The notes: generated by a model from the letters alone, not told the origin. DNA of 64,000 nucleotides from Altibacter sp. (GCA_002696485.1 NZTP01000066.1:62001-126000), one strand, 5' to 3'. Positions 17,212 to 26,379 are shown, counted from the first letter of the stretch. Numbers and translations are program-made.

Positions 17212-18064
17212 GCAACAACGCGAGCTAGGCGACATCCTTAGCGATACCTTCAAGTTTTTACGAGGAAACGGAAAGCAACTTTTTGGACTTATTTTCAGAA
17301 TTGCAGGCCCTGCCTTGGTACTACTCGTGCTTGCGTATGTGTTCTACATGCAAACCGTTTTTGGAAGTGTGGGCTTGGGCAGCTTCGGAATGGGAAACTC
17401 CATAGAGAATTTCACCGGCAGCTTTATGATCTCCATATTCGTACTTATCATTTCCGGGATGGCCTATTATGCGCTTCTTTACGGTACCGTACTGCACAGC
17501 ATTAGATCCTACATAAAGAACGATGGGAAGATTATTAAGGAAGAAGTAACGGCCGGCGTACGCGAACACTTTTGGAGCTTGATGGGTCTAAGTATTTTGG
17601 CAGGCTTGATGATTGGTTTTGGCCTCGTTTTCTGCATCGCCCCCGGTATCTATCTTGCAGTGGTCCTTTCAGTAACATTTTCAATTCATGTCTTTGAAAA
17701 GAAAGATGTAACAGACAGTATCGGGTATAGTTTTCAACTTATTAAAGGAGAATGGTGGATGACATTTGCCACCTTGTTCGTGATTGTGATCCTGTATTAC
17801 ATTTGTGTAATGATCTTTCAAGTTCCTCAGTACATTTATTTTTTTATTAAAGGTTTCGCAATGGCCGAAACCCTATCAGCAGACCCCACTGAGATGTTCG
17901 ATTGGATCTATATGGCATTGAGCTCTATTGGTATCATTGCCCAATATTTACTGCAGGCGGTCATTGTGATCACAACGGCACTTATTTATTACAATTTAAA
18001 CGAAAAGAAACACTTTACAGGAACTTTGGAAACGATTGAATCTTTAGGTGATCGGGAGGTTTAG
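17189..18064 (+). CDS. Multi-pass membrane protein of the MoxR operon
   Basis: A 291-residue protein with about six membrane helices and a soluble N-terminus (QRELGDILSDTFKFLRGNGKQLFGLIF). The layout resembles the membrane domain associated with glycerophosphodiester phosphodiesterases, but no catalytic domain is present. It overlaps the SpoIIM gene by 23 bases and precedes the DUF4129 gene by a few bases, so it belongs to the same transcript. No function can be assigned. Confidence 0.82.
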   Translation: MRDYVQFKQQRELGDILSDTFKFLRGNGKQLFGLIFRIAGPALVLLVLAYVFYMQTVFGSVGLGSFGMGNSIENFTGSFMISIFVLIISGMAYYALLYGTVLHSIRSYIKNDGKIIKEEVTAGVREHFWSLMGLSILAGLMIGFGLVFCIAPGIYLAVVLSVTFSIHVFEKKDVTDSIGYSFQLIKGEWWMTFATLFVIVILYYICVMIFQVPQYIYFFIKGFAMAETLSADPTEMFDWIYMALSSIGIIAQYLLQAVIVITTALIYYNLNEKKHFTGTLETIESLGDREV

Positions 18065-18068
18065 GCAC

Positions 18069-18830
18069 ATGCGAATTCTTTTTACTTTAGCACTCTTTTT
18101 ATTCTTTGCTTCGGAAATGCAAGCACAGGACTCCCTGGCCGCTACTGAAAAAAAAGTAATTCAGTACGATACAGACAGGGACGTACGTCCTTTGGAACTC
18201 AGTAAAGAATCCATCGCCAATTATAAAAAGGACGAAGCTTTCAATTACACCGAAGCAACACCCGATGAAGATAATTGGTGGGAGCAATTCAAACGCTGGT
18301 TGGCCGGATTGTGGTTTAAATTTTGGCAATGGCTATTGGGCGACTCCATAAACAGTCCGTTTTGGGGTTTTATCTTAAAGATGCTGCCCTACCTTATCAT
18401 TGCAGGAATTATTGGGTTCATTATCTGGTTGTTCTACAAGCTAAATCCGGGTGCGAAAATTTTAAAGTCCCAAGAGGCCCCGGATGTTTTCTTTACCGAA
18501 GAAGAAGAGATCATAAAGACCGCTGACATTAAAAAGCTTATTCAAAAAGCGCTGGAGCAAAAGGATTACCGCCTGGCAGTGCGGTATTCGTATCTTTTGA
18601 TCTTAAAGCAATTGAGTGAAGCCCATCTTATCGATTATGAATTCGATAAGACCAACAGCGATTATATAGCCGAATTGGCCTCGGGACCGCTCCACCTTCA
18701 GTTTCAAAAAGTCACCAATCTTTACGATTATATATGGTATGGCAGTTTTGCCGTTACCGAAACAGATTATCATGTGGCACAACGCACCTTTCAGAAATTA
18801 GAACAACAATTCCCTAAGACCAATGACTAA
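18069..18830 (+). CDS. DUF4129 domain protein
   Basis: A 253-residue protein with a signal peptide (MRILFTLALFLFFASEMQAQ), a periplasmic segment rich in charged residues, a membrane helix (about 102-123) and a C-terminal cytoplasmic DUF4129 domain (QKDYRLAVRYSYLLILKQLSEAHLI, YIWYGSFAVTETDY). The ATG at 18069 gives the signal peptide directly; the GTG at 18048 is less likely. It is part of the MoxR operon, where DUF4129 proteins are frequent companions. It overlaps the next gene by 8 bases. Confidence 0.88.
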   Translation: MRILFTLALFLFFASEMQAQDSLAATEKKVIQYDTDRDVRPLELSKESIANYKKDEAFNYTEATPDEDNWWEQFKRWLAGLWFKFWQWLLGDSINSPFWGFILKMLPYLIIAGIIGFIIWLFYKLNPGAKILKSQEAPDVFFTEEEEIIKTADIKKLIQKALEQKDYRLAVRYSYLLILKQLSEAHLIDYEFDKTNSDYIAELASGPLHLQFQKVTNLYDYIWYGSFAVTETDYHVAQRTFQKLEQQFPKTND

Positions 18831-20040
18831 ACTCCAACAGCTGGCATTTTTCGGATTGTTGCTCATGGTAGCCGCATTGGTTTATTTGGAAGCAACGCGA
18901 CCCATGCCGGTAAATTGGTTTCCCAGCTATACTCAAGAAGACAAAATTCCCTTAGGAACCTATGTCATGCATGATGTCTTGCAAAAAAGGCTTGGAGAAA
19001 AACTAGTGGACATGCGGCAGCCTCCGTTCGAAAACCTACGCGACACGACCCTGTCCGGCACCTATTTTTTTGTAAATGACAACCTTTCTTTTGATACGGC
19101 AGAACTAGAACGAATGTTTGCTTGGGTGGCCAAGGGGAATACAGTATTTGCTTCAGCGACCTATCATAGCATGCCGTTGTTAGACACGTTACAACTTAAC
19201 GTTGAGACCGCTTGGCTGCCCGATCAATTAGGAACCGAACCCATGTTGAAACTTGTTAACCCTACATTTACGGCGAAAGGGCCTTATCACATAGAACGGG
19301 ATCGAGTGATGCGGTATTTTTCTGAAATAGACACACTTTCACATACCGTTTTAGGTGTTAGTCAGCCGTTTAACGACACATTGGAGATCACGCAACCTCT
19401 TGTTAATTTCATTAAAGCACCTATTGGAGAAGGAACAATCTATCTACACACCCAACCGGAAGTATTCTCAAATTACTTTCTGCTTACGCAACAGCATGTA
19501 CGTTATACAGAAGGTTTGCTAGGCTATATAAACGATGGGCGTCCCGTGTTTTGGGACACGCATTACAAATCGGGTAAAAGCATAAACATATCGCCACTAT
19601 ATATCTTGTTCAATAATAAATATTTAAAATGGGCGTATTATATGGTCCTTATGGGTGCACTGCTTTTTGTATTGTTCGAGGGAAAAAGAAAACAACGTAG
19701 CATTCCCATTGTAAATCCGGTAACTAACAAAACCTACGAATACACACGAACAATTTCGGGGATGTACTTAGATCAAAGGCAAACACATGAGATCGCCAAA
19801 AAGCAGATCTCGCTCTTTTTTGAATACATCCGTACCCGACTCAGGGTCCCCACCGAAAAAACCAACCCACGGTTTTTTGCCGCCGTGGCATCACGAAGCG
19901 GTAACAGTCTTGAAGACACCAAAAATCTGTTTACTTTTATGGAAAAGATACAACAGCAAGAACAAACTTCTCAAGAAGAATTATTAGAACTCAACAAACG
20001 AATCACTATTTATAAAAAAACACTCGATGGAACATCCTGA
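18823..20040 (+). CDS. DUF4350 domain protein
   Basis: A 405-residue protein anchored by an N-terminal membrane helix (about 5-22) and a second one near 268-285. The part between is a DUF4350 domain (LGTYVMHDVLQKRL, GTYFFVNDNLSFDTAELERMFAWVAKGNTVFAS), which resembles a glutamine amidotransferase-like fold without an obvious catalytic triad. The C-terminal 120 residues are cytoplasmic and helical. It is fourth in the MoxR operon and overlaps the MoxR gene by 14 bases. Confidence 0.87.
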   Translation: MTKLQQLAFFGLLLMVAALVYLEATRPMPVNWFPSYTQEDKIPLGTYVMHDVLQKRLGEKLVDMRQPPFENLRDTTLSGTYFFVNDNLSFDTAELERMFAWVAKGNTVFASATYHSMPLLDTLQLNVETAWLPDQLGTEPMLKLVNPTFTAKGPYHIERDRVMRYFSEIDTLSHTVLGVSQPFNDTLEITQPLVNFIKAPIGEGTIYLHTQPEVFSNYFLLTQQHVRYTEGLLGYINDGRPVFWDTHYKSGKSINISPLYILFNNKYLKWAYYMVLMGALLFVLFEGKRKQRSIPIVNPVTNKTYEYTRTISGMYLDQRQTHEIAKKQISLFFEYIRTRLRVPTEKTNPRFFAAVASRSGNSLEDTKNLFTFMEKIQQQEQTSQEELLELNKRITIYKKTLDGTS

Positions 20041-21025
20041 AGCAAGCAATGACGAATTGCATTTTAATAATCGTATACCCTTAGACGAACTAAAGGGGGC
20101 GGTAGACGGCATCAAAACACAATTGGGAAAGATCATTATTGGTCAGCATGATTTTATTGAGCTTCTTATCGTAAGTCTTTTGGCGCGAGGTCATGTGCTC
20201 ATTGAAGGAGTTCCCGGAATTGCCAAGACCATTACTGCAAAACTTTTTGCGAAAACATTGCATACCGATTTCAGTCGGATACAATTTACACCGGATCTCA
20301 TGCCCAGTGATGTTCTAGGGACATCTGTACTGAACATGAAAACCTCCGAATTCGAGTTTAAAAAGGGACCTATCTTTTCAAATGTGGTCTTGATAGACGA
20401 GATCAACCGTGCGCCTGCGAAAACACAGGCCGCACTTTTTGAGGTTATGGAAGAACGACAGATCACCATGGACGGACATCAATACAATATGGAATATCCG
20501 TTCATGGTCTTGGCAACACAAAACCCTGTTGAACAGGAAGGTACCTATGCCCTTCCCGAAGCCCAGTTAGACCGATTCCTGTTTAAGATAAAAGTGGGCT
20601 ACCCAAGTTTGACAGATGAAGTAACGATCCTCAAAACACACCACGACAGGAAGTTCGATCTTCCGCAAGAGCAAATTGAAGCCGTGATCACCCCGGAAAC
20701 CTTGAAGAAGTTTAGATCACAGGTACAGGAGGTCCTTATTGAAGAAAAGATCTTCAATTACATTGCCCAAGTGGTGGACAAGACCAGAAATCACCCGCAT
20801 CTATATTTGGGAGGTTCCCCCCGCGCATCGTTGGCGATCATGAATGCCTCAAAAGCCTTTGCTGCAATGAGTGGGCGGGATTTTGTAACCCCGGACGATG
20901 TGAAGCGATCATTGGCACCTGTATTACGACATCGTATTATACTATCCCCCGAACGTGAAATGGAAGGAATGACACCGGAAACCGTGATCGATATGATCGC
21001 ACAATCTGTTGAAATACCTCGCTAG
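20027..21025 (+). CDS. MoxR-family AAA+ ATPase
   Basis: A 332-residue AAA+ ATPase. Walker A is GVPGIAKT (61-68), Walker B is VVLIDEINR (D124/E125), sensor 1 lies in VLATQNPVEQEGTYALPEAQLDRF, and sensor 2 in GGSPRASLAI. The length and motifs fit the MoxR (MRP) subfamily, whose members act as chaperones for VWA partners. The partner encoded next is a DUF58 protein. The whole run SpoIIM-membrane-DUF4129-DUF4350-MoxR-DUF58 overlaps gene by gene, which points to one transcript and tight stoichiometry. Confidence 0.95.
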   Translation: MEHPEASNDELHFNNRIPLDELKGAVDGIKTQLGKIIIGQHDFIELLIVSLLARGHVLIEGVPGIAKTITAKLFAKTLHTDFSRIQFTPDLMPSDVLGTSVLNMKTSEFEFKKGPIFSNVVLIDEINRAPAKTQAALFEVMEERQITMDGHQYNMEYPFMVLATQNPVEQEGTYALPEAQLDRFLFKIKVGYPSLTDEVTILKTHHDRKFDLPQEQIEAVITPETLKKFRSQVQEVLIEEKIFNYIAQVVDKTRNHPHLYLGGSPRASLAIMNASKAFAAMSGRDFVTPDDVKRSLAPVLRHRIILSPEREMEGMTPETVIDMIAQSVEIPR

Positions 21026-22356
21026 TGATCAATTTTATCAAATCCTTGTATCTAAGCGAACGCTTTTTCTATACGCTAAGTGCGATTGCACTCCTATTCC
21101 TTCTATCGTATTGGATACCTTCCCTTTATGGTATTGTATGGATTGGTGTGGTGTTCGTAGCGGCCGTTGTGATCATTGAAATGAGTATGCTTTACAGTAC
21201 CGCAGGACTGCAAGGAGATCGTATATTACCCGAAAAATTCTCAAATAGTGATGAGAATGAAGTGCTGCTTCAGCTAAAGAATGCGTATACCTTTACAGTA
21301 CATGTTGCCATCGTTGAAGAATTACCGGTGCAGTTTCAGAAGCGAGATTTTTTCAGAAAAGTAACAATTCCGGGTAAGAACAGAAACACACTTTCCTATA
21401 TCGTCCGACCTGTTGAACGCGGGGAATATATCTTCGGAAATATGAACTGCTATGCCTCCAGTACCTTAGGTATGATTCGCAGACGCTACACTTTTAACAA
21501 AGAACAAATGGTGAAAGTGTATCCATCGTTCATACAAATGAAAAAATATGATTTTTTAGCGATCGATAACCGATTGACACATATAGGACTAAAAAAAATT
21601 CGAAAGATAGGTCATACTATGGAGTTTGAACAGATCAAGGAATATGTAGCAGGTGATGACGTTCGAACCGTGAACTGGAAAGCTACGGCGAAGCAGGCGA
21701 GGTTGATGGTAAATCAGTTTCAAGATGAAAAGATGCAGCCTGTGTACTCCATCATAGACACCAGTAGGGTGATGAAAATGCCATTTAATGGCTTAAAATT
21801 GGTCGATTATGCCATTAACAGCTCCTTGGCTTTTTCAAATATCGCATTGAAAAAAGGAGACAAGGTCGGTCTGTTGGATTTCTCACATAAGATCGGGAAC
21901 TACCTGCCTGCCGTTGCGAAGAAAACATATCTTAATTCAGTTCTTGACACACTTTATAATATAGACTCAACATTCTTGGATTCAGATTTTGGTACCCTTC
22001 AGGCCTTTGTGAAACGCCGGATTACCCATAGAAGCCTGCTCCTCTTGTATACCAATTTTGAACACATTTCGGCCTTACACAGGCAACTTCCTTATTTGCT
22101 CGCGATTGCGAAGAAACATGTATTAGTAGTGATCTTTTTTGAAAATACCGAGTTAAAAAGTCTGAGCGAGTCAGAAGCTACCACCATTCCTGAAATATTC
22201 GACCAAACTATTGCGCAGCAATTTCAGTTCGATAAAAAAGTAATGGTTAGAGAGCTTCAGCAACGCGGCATCCAAACCGTGCTAACGGCTCCGGAGGATC
22301 TTACCGTCAACACCATCAATAAATATTTGGAGATCAAGGCTAAGGGCTTGTTGTAA
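21025..22356 (+). CDS. DUF58 domain protein, MoxR partner
   Basis: A 443-residue protein with two membrane helices near the N-terminus (about 14-60) and a DUF58 domain (GRKIRKIGHTMEFEQIKEYVAGDDVRTVNWKATAK in pattern, about 185-230). The following VWA-like part begins SIIDTSRVMKMPF: a MIDAS site would read DxSxS, and here the second serine is a valine, so metal binding may be lost. The start is GTG at 21025, sharing one base with the MoxR stop. It is the last gene of the operon; a heptad repeat follows 14 bases after the stop. Confidence 0.9.
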   Translation: MINFIKSLYLSERFFYTLSAIALLFLLSYWIPSLYGIVWIGVVFVAAVVIIEMSMLYSTAGLQGDRILPEKFSNSDENEVLLQLKNAYTFTVHVAIVEELPVQFQKRDFFRKVTIPGKNRNTLSYIVRPVERGEYIFGNMNCYASSTLGMIRRRYTFNKEQMVKVYPSFIQMKKYDFLAIDNRLTHIGLKKIRKIGHTMEFEQIKEYVAGDDVRTVNWKATAKQARLMVNQFQDEKMQPVYSIIDTSRVMKMPFNGLKLVDYAINSSLAFSNIALKKGDKVGLLDFSHKIGNYLPAVAKKTYLNSVLDTLYNIDSTFLDSDFGTLQAFVKRRITHRSLLLLYTNFEHISALHRQLPYLLAIAKKHVLVVIFFENTELKSLSESEATTIPEIFDQTIAQQFQFDKKVMVRELQQRGIQTVLTAPEDLTVNTINKYLEIKAKGLL

Positions 22357-22370
22357 TGAGTATACCAAAA

Positions 22371-22433
22371 TTCCAACTTCCAACTTCCTACTTCCAACTT
22401 CCAACTTCCTACTTCCTACTTCTTACTTCCAAG
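22371..22433. repeat. Imperfect heptanucleotide repeat, TTCC(A/T)AC x 9
   Basis: Nine 7-base units with variants TTCCAAC, TTCCTAC, TTCTTAC and a final TTCCAAG. It starts 14 bases after the DUF58 stop. Read on the other strand the units are GTTGGAA or GTAGGAA, which resembles the GGAGTTA unit at 12554. Confidence 0.95.
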
Positions 22434-22544
22434 AACATACAACTCATCCCGGGCAATCGACAATTGAGCGTTTTTCTTTTTTGCAACAGTAGGTTTTAGT
22501 AGAGTTTTGCTTCAGAAGAAATTGTAACTCTAAACATTCACATT

Positions 22545-22973
22545 ATGAAAACGTTATTACTTACACTCACCCTTACTCTAAGCGCCTACATCCTGCAAGC
22601 TCAAACTGAAAACGTATCTCCTTCAGAAGGAACCACGCTCACAGTTACTGTACCGGTACAAAGCACGGAAGGACATGTTATTTTCGCACTTTATGATGAG
22701 ACCACATTCTTAAAACAGCCGCTCATGGGCTTGGAAAGCACCATTGTTGACGGTAAGGCCACGGTCACGTTTACCAGTGTACTTCCCGGCACATATGCTG
22801 TTGTACTTTTTCATGACAAAAACGACAATAAACAAATGGATTTTGAAGCCAATGGTATGCCGAAAGAAATGTATGGTGCCTCCAACAATGTACTTTCATT
22901 TGGTCCTCCGCAATGGAATGATTCAAAATTTGAGGTGGGCGATGAACCCCTCACCTTCGAAATTATCATGTAA
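22545..22973 (+). CDS. DUF2141 domain protein, secreted
   Basis: A 142-residue exported protein with a signal peptide (MKTLLLTLTLTLSAYILQAQ) and a DUF2141 domain: GHVIFALYDETTFLKQPL, VLPGTYAVVLFHDKNDNKQMDF and SNNVLSFGPPQWNDSKFEV. It is a paralogue of the protein at 4929-5342; both end in the same SNN...FGPPxWxDxxFEV block. It stands alone and ends at a strong terminator. Confidence 0.88.
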   Translation: MKTLLLTLTLTLSAYILQAQTENVSPSEGTTLTVTVPVQSTEGHVIFALYDETTFLKQPLMGLESTIVDGKATVTFTSVLPGTYAVVLFHDKNDNKQMDFEANGMPKEMYGASNNVLSFGPPQWNDSKFEVGDEPLTFEIIM

Positions 22974-22995
22974 GCTAAGCCTATTTTTGTGTAAC

Positions 22996-23023
22996 GTCCG
23001 AAGCATTTACTTCGGACTTTTTT
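22996..23023 (+). terminator. Intrinsic terminator after the DUF2141 gene
   Basis: A perfect 8-bp stem (GTCCGAAG / CTTCGGAC) with a 6-base loop, followed by a run of six T. Confidence 0.9.
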
Positions 23024-23079
23024 ATAGGTAAAATCTTTTTTTGATAAACCATGTAATAGATTTTATCGATACAAAATCG

Positions 23080-23087
23080 TATCTTTG
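23080..23087 (+). promoter_or_regulatory. Likely -7 element of the oxyR-like gene
   Basis: TATCTTTG matches the Bacteroidota -7 consensus TAnnTTTG and lies 19 bases before the ATG at 23107. It overlaps an inverted repeat, GATTTT-N8-AAAATC (23060-23079), which could serve autoregulation. The matching -33 element is not clear. Confidence 0.55.
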
Positions 23088-23106
23088 ATCCATAGAAAGT
23101 ACGATC

Positions 23107-24048
23107 ATGACCATCACCCAATTAAAATATGTACTGGCCGTAGCCGAACATCAAAATTTTACCAAAGCAGCTCAAAAGACTTTCGTGACACAGCCTACGC
23201 TGAGTATGCAAATTCAGAAACTGGAAGAAGAATTGAGCATTCAAATCTTCGACCGAACTAAAAAACCCATCGAACTAACTGCCATTGGCAAAAAAATAGT
23301 GAATCAGGCTCGTAATATCGTGAACGAAGCCGATAGGATGCAAGATGTGGTAGATCAAGAGAAGGGATTTATTGGAGGTGTCTTCAAACTGGGGATCATT
23401 CCTACAGTAATGCCTACCCTGCTTCCTATGTTTTTGAAGAACTTTACAAAACGTTACGGAAAAGTTCAGCTGAAGATCGAAGAACTCACCACCGATGAGA
23501 TCATCCATAAAATAAAGGACGGACATTTGGATGCGGCCATTGCCGCTACTCCCTTAGAGATCGAAAGCATTAAGGAACGGGTGCTTTATTATGAACCTTT
23601 TGTGGGCTATATTCCGGAACATCACCGTTTGTTTGATAAACAAAAAATTGAGGGAAAGGATCTTGATCTTGACGATATTCTTTTATTAGAAGATGGTCAC
23701 TGTTTTAGGGACGGCGTGGTCAATCTTTGTAAAGCTTCAAAACTGCAGGCCGGTGATTCTTTTCAACTGGAGAGCGGTAGCTTTGAGACTCTTATAAAAT
23801 TATCTAACGAAGGATTGGGAATGACATTACTGCCGTTTCTTCATACCTTAGACATACCAAATGAACAAAAGAGCTATTTGCGTTATTTTACCGAACCCTC
23901 TCCCGCTCGAGAGGTAAGTCTGTTGTATAATAAGAACGAGTTGAAATTACAGATTATCAATGCGTTGTATGAAAGTATTTCCGGGGTGATCCGTGGTGCG
24001 ATCGCCTTTCAGGATGTGAAGATCATCAGTCCGAAAGCTAAAAACTAA
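23107..24048 (+). CDS. oxyR: OxyR-like LysR-family peroxide sensor
   Basis: A 313-residue LysR-type regulator. The winged helix is at 1-60 (QLKYVLAVAEHQNFTKAAQKTFVTQPTLSMQI in pattern). The regulatory domain carries both redox cysteines of OxyR, C199 and C208 in GHCFRDGVVNLC, at exactly the spacing and numbering of the E. coli protein (C199/C208). Disulfide formation between them by H2O2 switches the activator. It is monocistronic between two terminators. No catalase or peroxiredoxin gene is adjacent. Confidence 0.93.
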   Translation: MTITQLKYVLAVAEHQNFTKAAQKTFVTQPTLSMQIQKLEEELSIQIFDRTKKPIELTAIGKKIVNQARNIVNEADRMQDVVDQEKGFIGGVFKLGIIPTVMPTLLPMFLKNFTKRYGKVQLKIEELTTDEIIHKIKDGHLDAAIAATPLEIESIKERVLYYEPFVGYIPEHHRLFDKQKIEGKDLDLDDILLLEDGHCFRDGVVNLCKASKLQAGDSFQLESGSFETLIKLSNEGLGMTLLPFLHTLDIPNEQKSYLRYFTEPSPAREVSLLYNKNELKLQIINALYESISGVIRGAIAFQDVKIISPKAKN

Positions 24049-24077
24049 AAAAGGCCCTGTAAACAGGGCCTTTTTTT
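24049..24077. terminator. Bidirectional intrinsic terminator
   Basis: Stem GGCCCTG / CAGGGCC with a 4-base loop (TAAA), with an A run before and a T run after. It serves both the oxyR-like gene and the convergent small gene, whose stop codon lies within the T run. Confidence 0.92.
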
Positions 24078-24273
24078 ATGGATTTAAATAGATTAAACAT
24101 TGATTTAGTTGGGGGTTCTGCTTGATCAAAGAGTCAACCCAGATTTTAAGTTCCTCAATTTCGTAAGGAAGCAATCGTGTCATCGCCTTTTTCAACTCTT
24201 TGCAGAACAAATTAACATCAAAACTAACTTTTGCGAGTACAGCTTTTGTGTAGTCAAACATTGCTCTAGCCAT
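24076..24273 (-). CDS. Small conserved hypothetical protein
   Basis: A 65-residue soluble, largely helical protein (MARAMFDYTKAVLAKVSF...LLPYEIEELKIWVDSL). It has two cysteines and no membrane segment. Similar short proteins recur in Flavobacteriaceae, to my recollection, but no function is known. Its stop codon sits in the shared terminator, which supports a real convergent gene. Confidence 0.75.
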   Translation of the reverse strand: MARAMFDYTKAVLAKVSFDVNLFCKELKKAMTRLLPYEIEELKIWVDSLIKQNPQLNQCLIYLNP

Positions 24274-24394
24274 AGTTAAATTGAATTTAAAATAGGTTAT
24301 GTAGTTGTTGTCAATAGGCAGGTAGGTTTTATTACGCTCCTTAAAGATAACAAAAAAATTGATTTGTTATTTCCTATTGATCAAAAATAGGGTG

Positions 24395-25195
24395 TTAAAA
24401 TCGGTTGTCCCCATCTAAGAGATCGCCCAATCCCCCTAGAATACTGCCTTCACCTTTATCTTTACCTCCGCCTTGAGGCGCCGATGCCCATACACGTTTC
24501 GCCAGTCGGCTAAACGGCAATGATTGAATGTATACCGTTCCGGGACCTGTTAGGGTAGCAAAGAACAGCCCTTCGCCTCCAAACAAGGTGTTTTTAATCC
24601 CTCCTACAAACTCTATATCGTAATCCACCGTATGGTCAAAACCAATAATACAGCCAGTATCCACTTTCAATTTTTCTCCCGGGGCCAATTCCTTTGTTGC
24701 GGTAGTTCCGCCGGCATGCACAAAAGCCATACCGTTCCCTTCGAGCTTTTGCATAATAAAACCTTCTCCCCCAAAGAGTCCGCGGCCCAATTTGCGTGAG
24801 AATTCAATCCCAATAGAAACCCCCTTGGCTGCGCAAAGGAAAGCGTCCTTCTGACAAATAAATTTTCCGTTGAACTTACGCAGGTCAATTGCAATGATCT
24901 TCCCCGGATATGGAGAAGCGAAACTTACACGCTTCTTTCCTGGAATCGTATTGTAAAAGGCGGTCATGAACAAACTCTCCCCTGTAAGTAATCGCTTTCC
25001 GGCACCAAATATCTTTCCCATGACACTGTTATCACGTGAGGAACCGTCACCAAAGATGGTCTCCATTTTAATTCCGTCATCCATCATCATAAAGCTGCCT
25101 GCTTCGGCCACGACTCCTTCATTGGGATCCAATTCGATTTCTACGTATTGCATCTCTTCACCATAGATGCTATAGTCTATTTCATGTGCTTCCAT
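24395..25195 (-). CDS. TIGR00266 / AIM24 family protein
   Basis: A 266-residue protein of the AIM24 (TIGR00266) family, a beta-rich trimeric fold. Typical blocks are VEIELDPNEGVVAEAGSFMMM, a glycine-rich GKIFGAGKRLLTGESLFMTAF, FGGEGFIMQKLEGNGMAFVHAGG and FGGEGLFFATLTGPGTVYIQSLP. The C-terminus is rich in glycine and charged residues. The yeast homologue supports mitochondrial membrane organisation, but the bacterial role is unknown. It is monocistronic. Confidence 0.92.
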   Translation of the reverse strand: MEAHEIDYSIYGEEMQYVEIELDPNEGVVAEAGSFMMMDDGIKMETIFGDGSSRDNSVMGKIFGAGKRLLTGESLFMTAFYNTIPGKKRVSFASPYPGKIIAIDLRKFNGKFICQKDAFLCAAKGVSIGIEFSRKLGRGLFGGEGFIMQKLEGNGMAFVHAGGTTATKELAPGEKLKVDTGCIIGFDHTVDYDIEFVGGIKNTLFGGEGLFFATLTGPGTVYIQSLPFSRLAKRVWASAPQGGGKDKGEGSILGGLGDLLDGDNRF

Positions 25196-25290
25196 GTTCT
25201 CTTATTTTTTGGTTATTGCAACTATTGGTTGATCGAATTTCTGTTTTGTTACAACCGAGGTGTATAACAGTGCTATTCAAAAAGTGACAT

Positions 25291-25746
25291 TCAATTTTTT
25301 CTTTTAACGGTCCATTCGAAGTCAAAACTAGACACCTGCTCTCCCTGTGCATTCAATCCTTCAGAATGCATCCAACACGTCACACCTTCTCCGGTCGATA
25401 AGGTTTTATCGATCGCCTGTTTGATCTTAAGACCATCGTTACAAGTAAAAGTGATCTTCCCTTTGGCTTTCTTGCTAAAAGAGCCTTTGTTATTCGCCAC
25501 AAGCATGGAAACCGATGCGTCGCGCTCTTTAATATAAGACATCACCAATGCACCGGTACTCAACTCCGCTGCCATACCTTGTACGGCCCAGAACATGGAT
25601 TTAAAAGGATTTTGATTGATCCATCTATAGCGGACCGTGGTGGTGCAGTTTGCTTCGGAAATGGATCGAAGACGAACGCCACATAAGAAGGCAGACGGCA
25701 ATTTAAATAGTAGATACGTGTTAATCTGACTCGGTTTTAAAGGCAT
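25291..25746 (-). CDS. DUF4442 hotdog-fold protein
   Basis: A 151-residue protein with the features of DUF4442, a hotdog fold related to acyl-CoA thioesterases: TTVRYRWINQNPFKSMFWAVQGMAAELSTGAL, followed by antiparallel strands (VSMLVANNKGSFSKKAKGKITFTC). A catalytic residue cannot be named with certainty. It lies about 95 bases from the AIM24-like gene on the same strand and may be co-transcribed with it. Confidence 0.82.
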   Translation of the reverse strand: MPLKPSQINTYLLFKLPSAFLCGVRLRSISEANCTTTVRYRWINQNPFKSMFWAVQGMAAELSTGALVMSYIKERDASVSMLVANNKGSFSKKAKGKITFTCNDGLKIKQAIDKTLSTGEGVTCWMHSEGLNAQGEQVSSFDFEWTVKRKN

Positions 25747-25852
25747 TTCTGAAGAATTTTCAGCTAAGATATCACAATTTACGGATACGTATAATATGTT
25801 AAAAAAATGTTAATTATAGTACTATGCGTAACATAATACCTTCTTTTAGACA

Positions 25853-25860
25853 TATATTTG
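25853..25860 (+). promoter_or_regulatory. Likely -7 element of the DUF4870 gene
   Basis: TATATTTG fits TAnnTTTG exactly and lies 18 bases upstream of the ATG at 25879. Confidence 0.5.
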
Positions 25861-25878
25861 TATAGGAAACTAAAAATC

Positions 25879-26379
25879 ATGGAAGCAACTACAACCATTA
25901 CACATAAGAATCTGGGGGCGTTTATACACCTATCCACATTTCTGAAGTATTTTTTCCCGTTCGCCAATTTTTTTGCTCCACTATTACTTTGGACATTTAA
26001 TAAGGAGAGTGAATTTGTGGATCATCACGGAAGACAGGCGATCAATTTTCAATTGAGCATTTTTGTGTACACCTTAATGATCGGTCTGCTTTGTTTGCCC
26101 TTTTTCTTACTTTTTGTAACAGACTTTGTATCCTTGGTCGATGCTGTAGAACATACGACCCGCGAAATGCATTTTTCCGATATAAGGAACCTTAGCGGAT
26201 ATATTCTATTATTCTTTTTGATCGTATTGCTATTGTTTGGACTTTTTGTCTTAGAACTATACGCAGTCATTTCGGCTACATTACGTGCCGCACAAGGAGA
26301 ACAGTACAGATACCCTCTATGTATCCCTTTTATTAAAACAACTCCCCGAACCGTTTCGGGACAAAATCAATCAAAATAA
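25879..26379 (+). CDS. DUF4870 membrane protein
   Basis: A 166-residue protein with three membrane segments. The family signature is present: LGAFIHLSTFLKYFFPFANFFAPLLLW followed by VDHHGRQAINFQLSIFVY. The ATG at 25879 was chosen over the TTG at 25858, which lies within the promoter. It is followed by a small gene that overlaps its stop by one base, then by the PadR-PspC-GIN genes, with which it is often grouped in Bacteroidota. Confidence 0.87.
   Translation: MEATTTITHKNLGAFIHLSTFLKYFFPFANFFAPLLLWTFNKESEFVDHHGRQAINFQLSIFVYTLMIGLLCLPFFLLFVTDFVSLVDAVEHTTREMHFSDIRNLSGYILLFFLIVLLLFGLFVLELYAVISATLRAAQGEQYRYPLCIPFIKTTPRTVSGQNQSK

Noticed and set aside
22371..22433. CRISPR array
   Set aside because: The units are 7 bases long without spacers; it is a simple tandem repeat.
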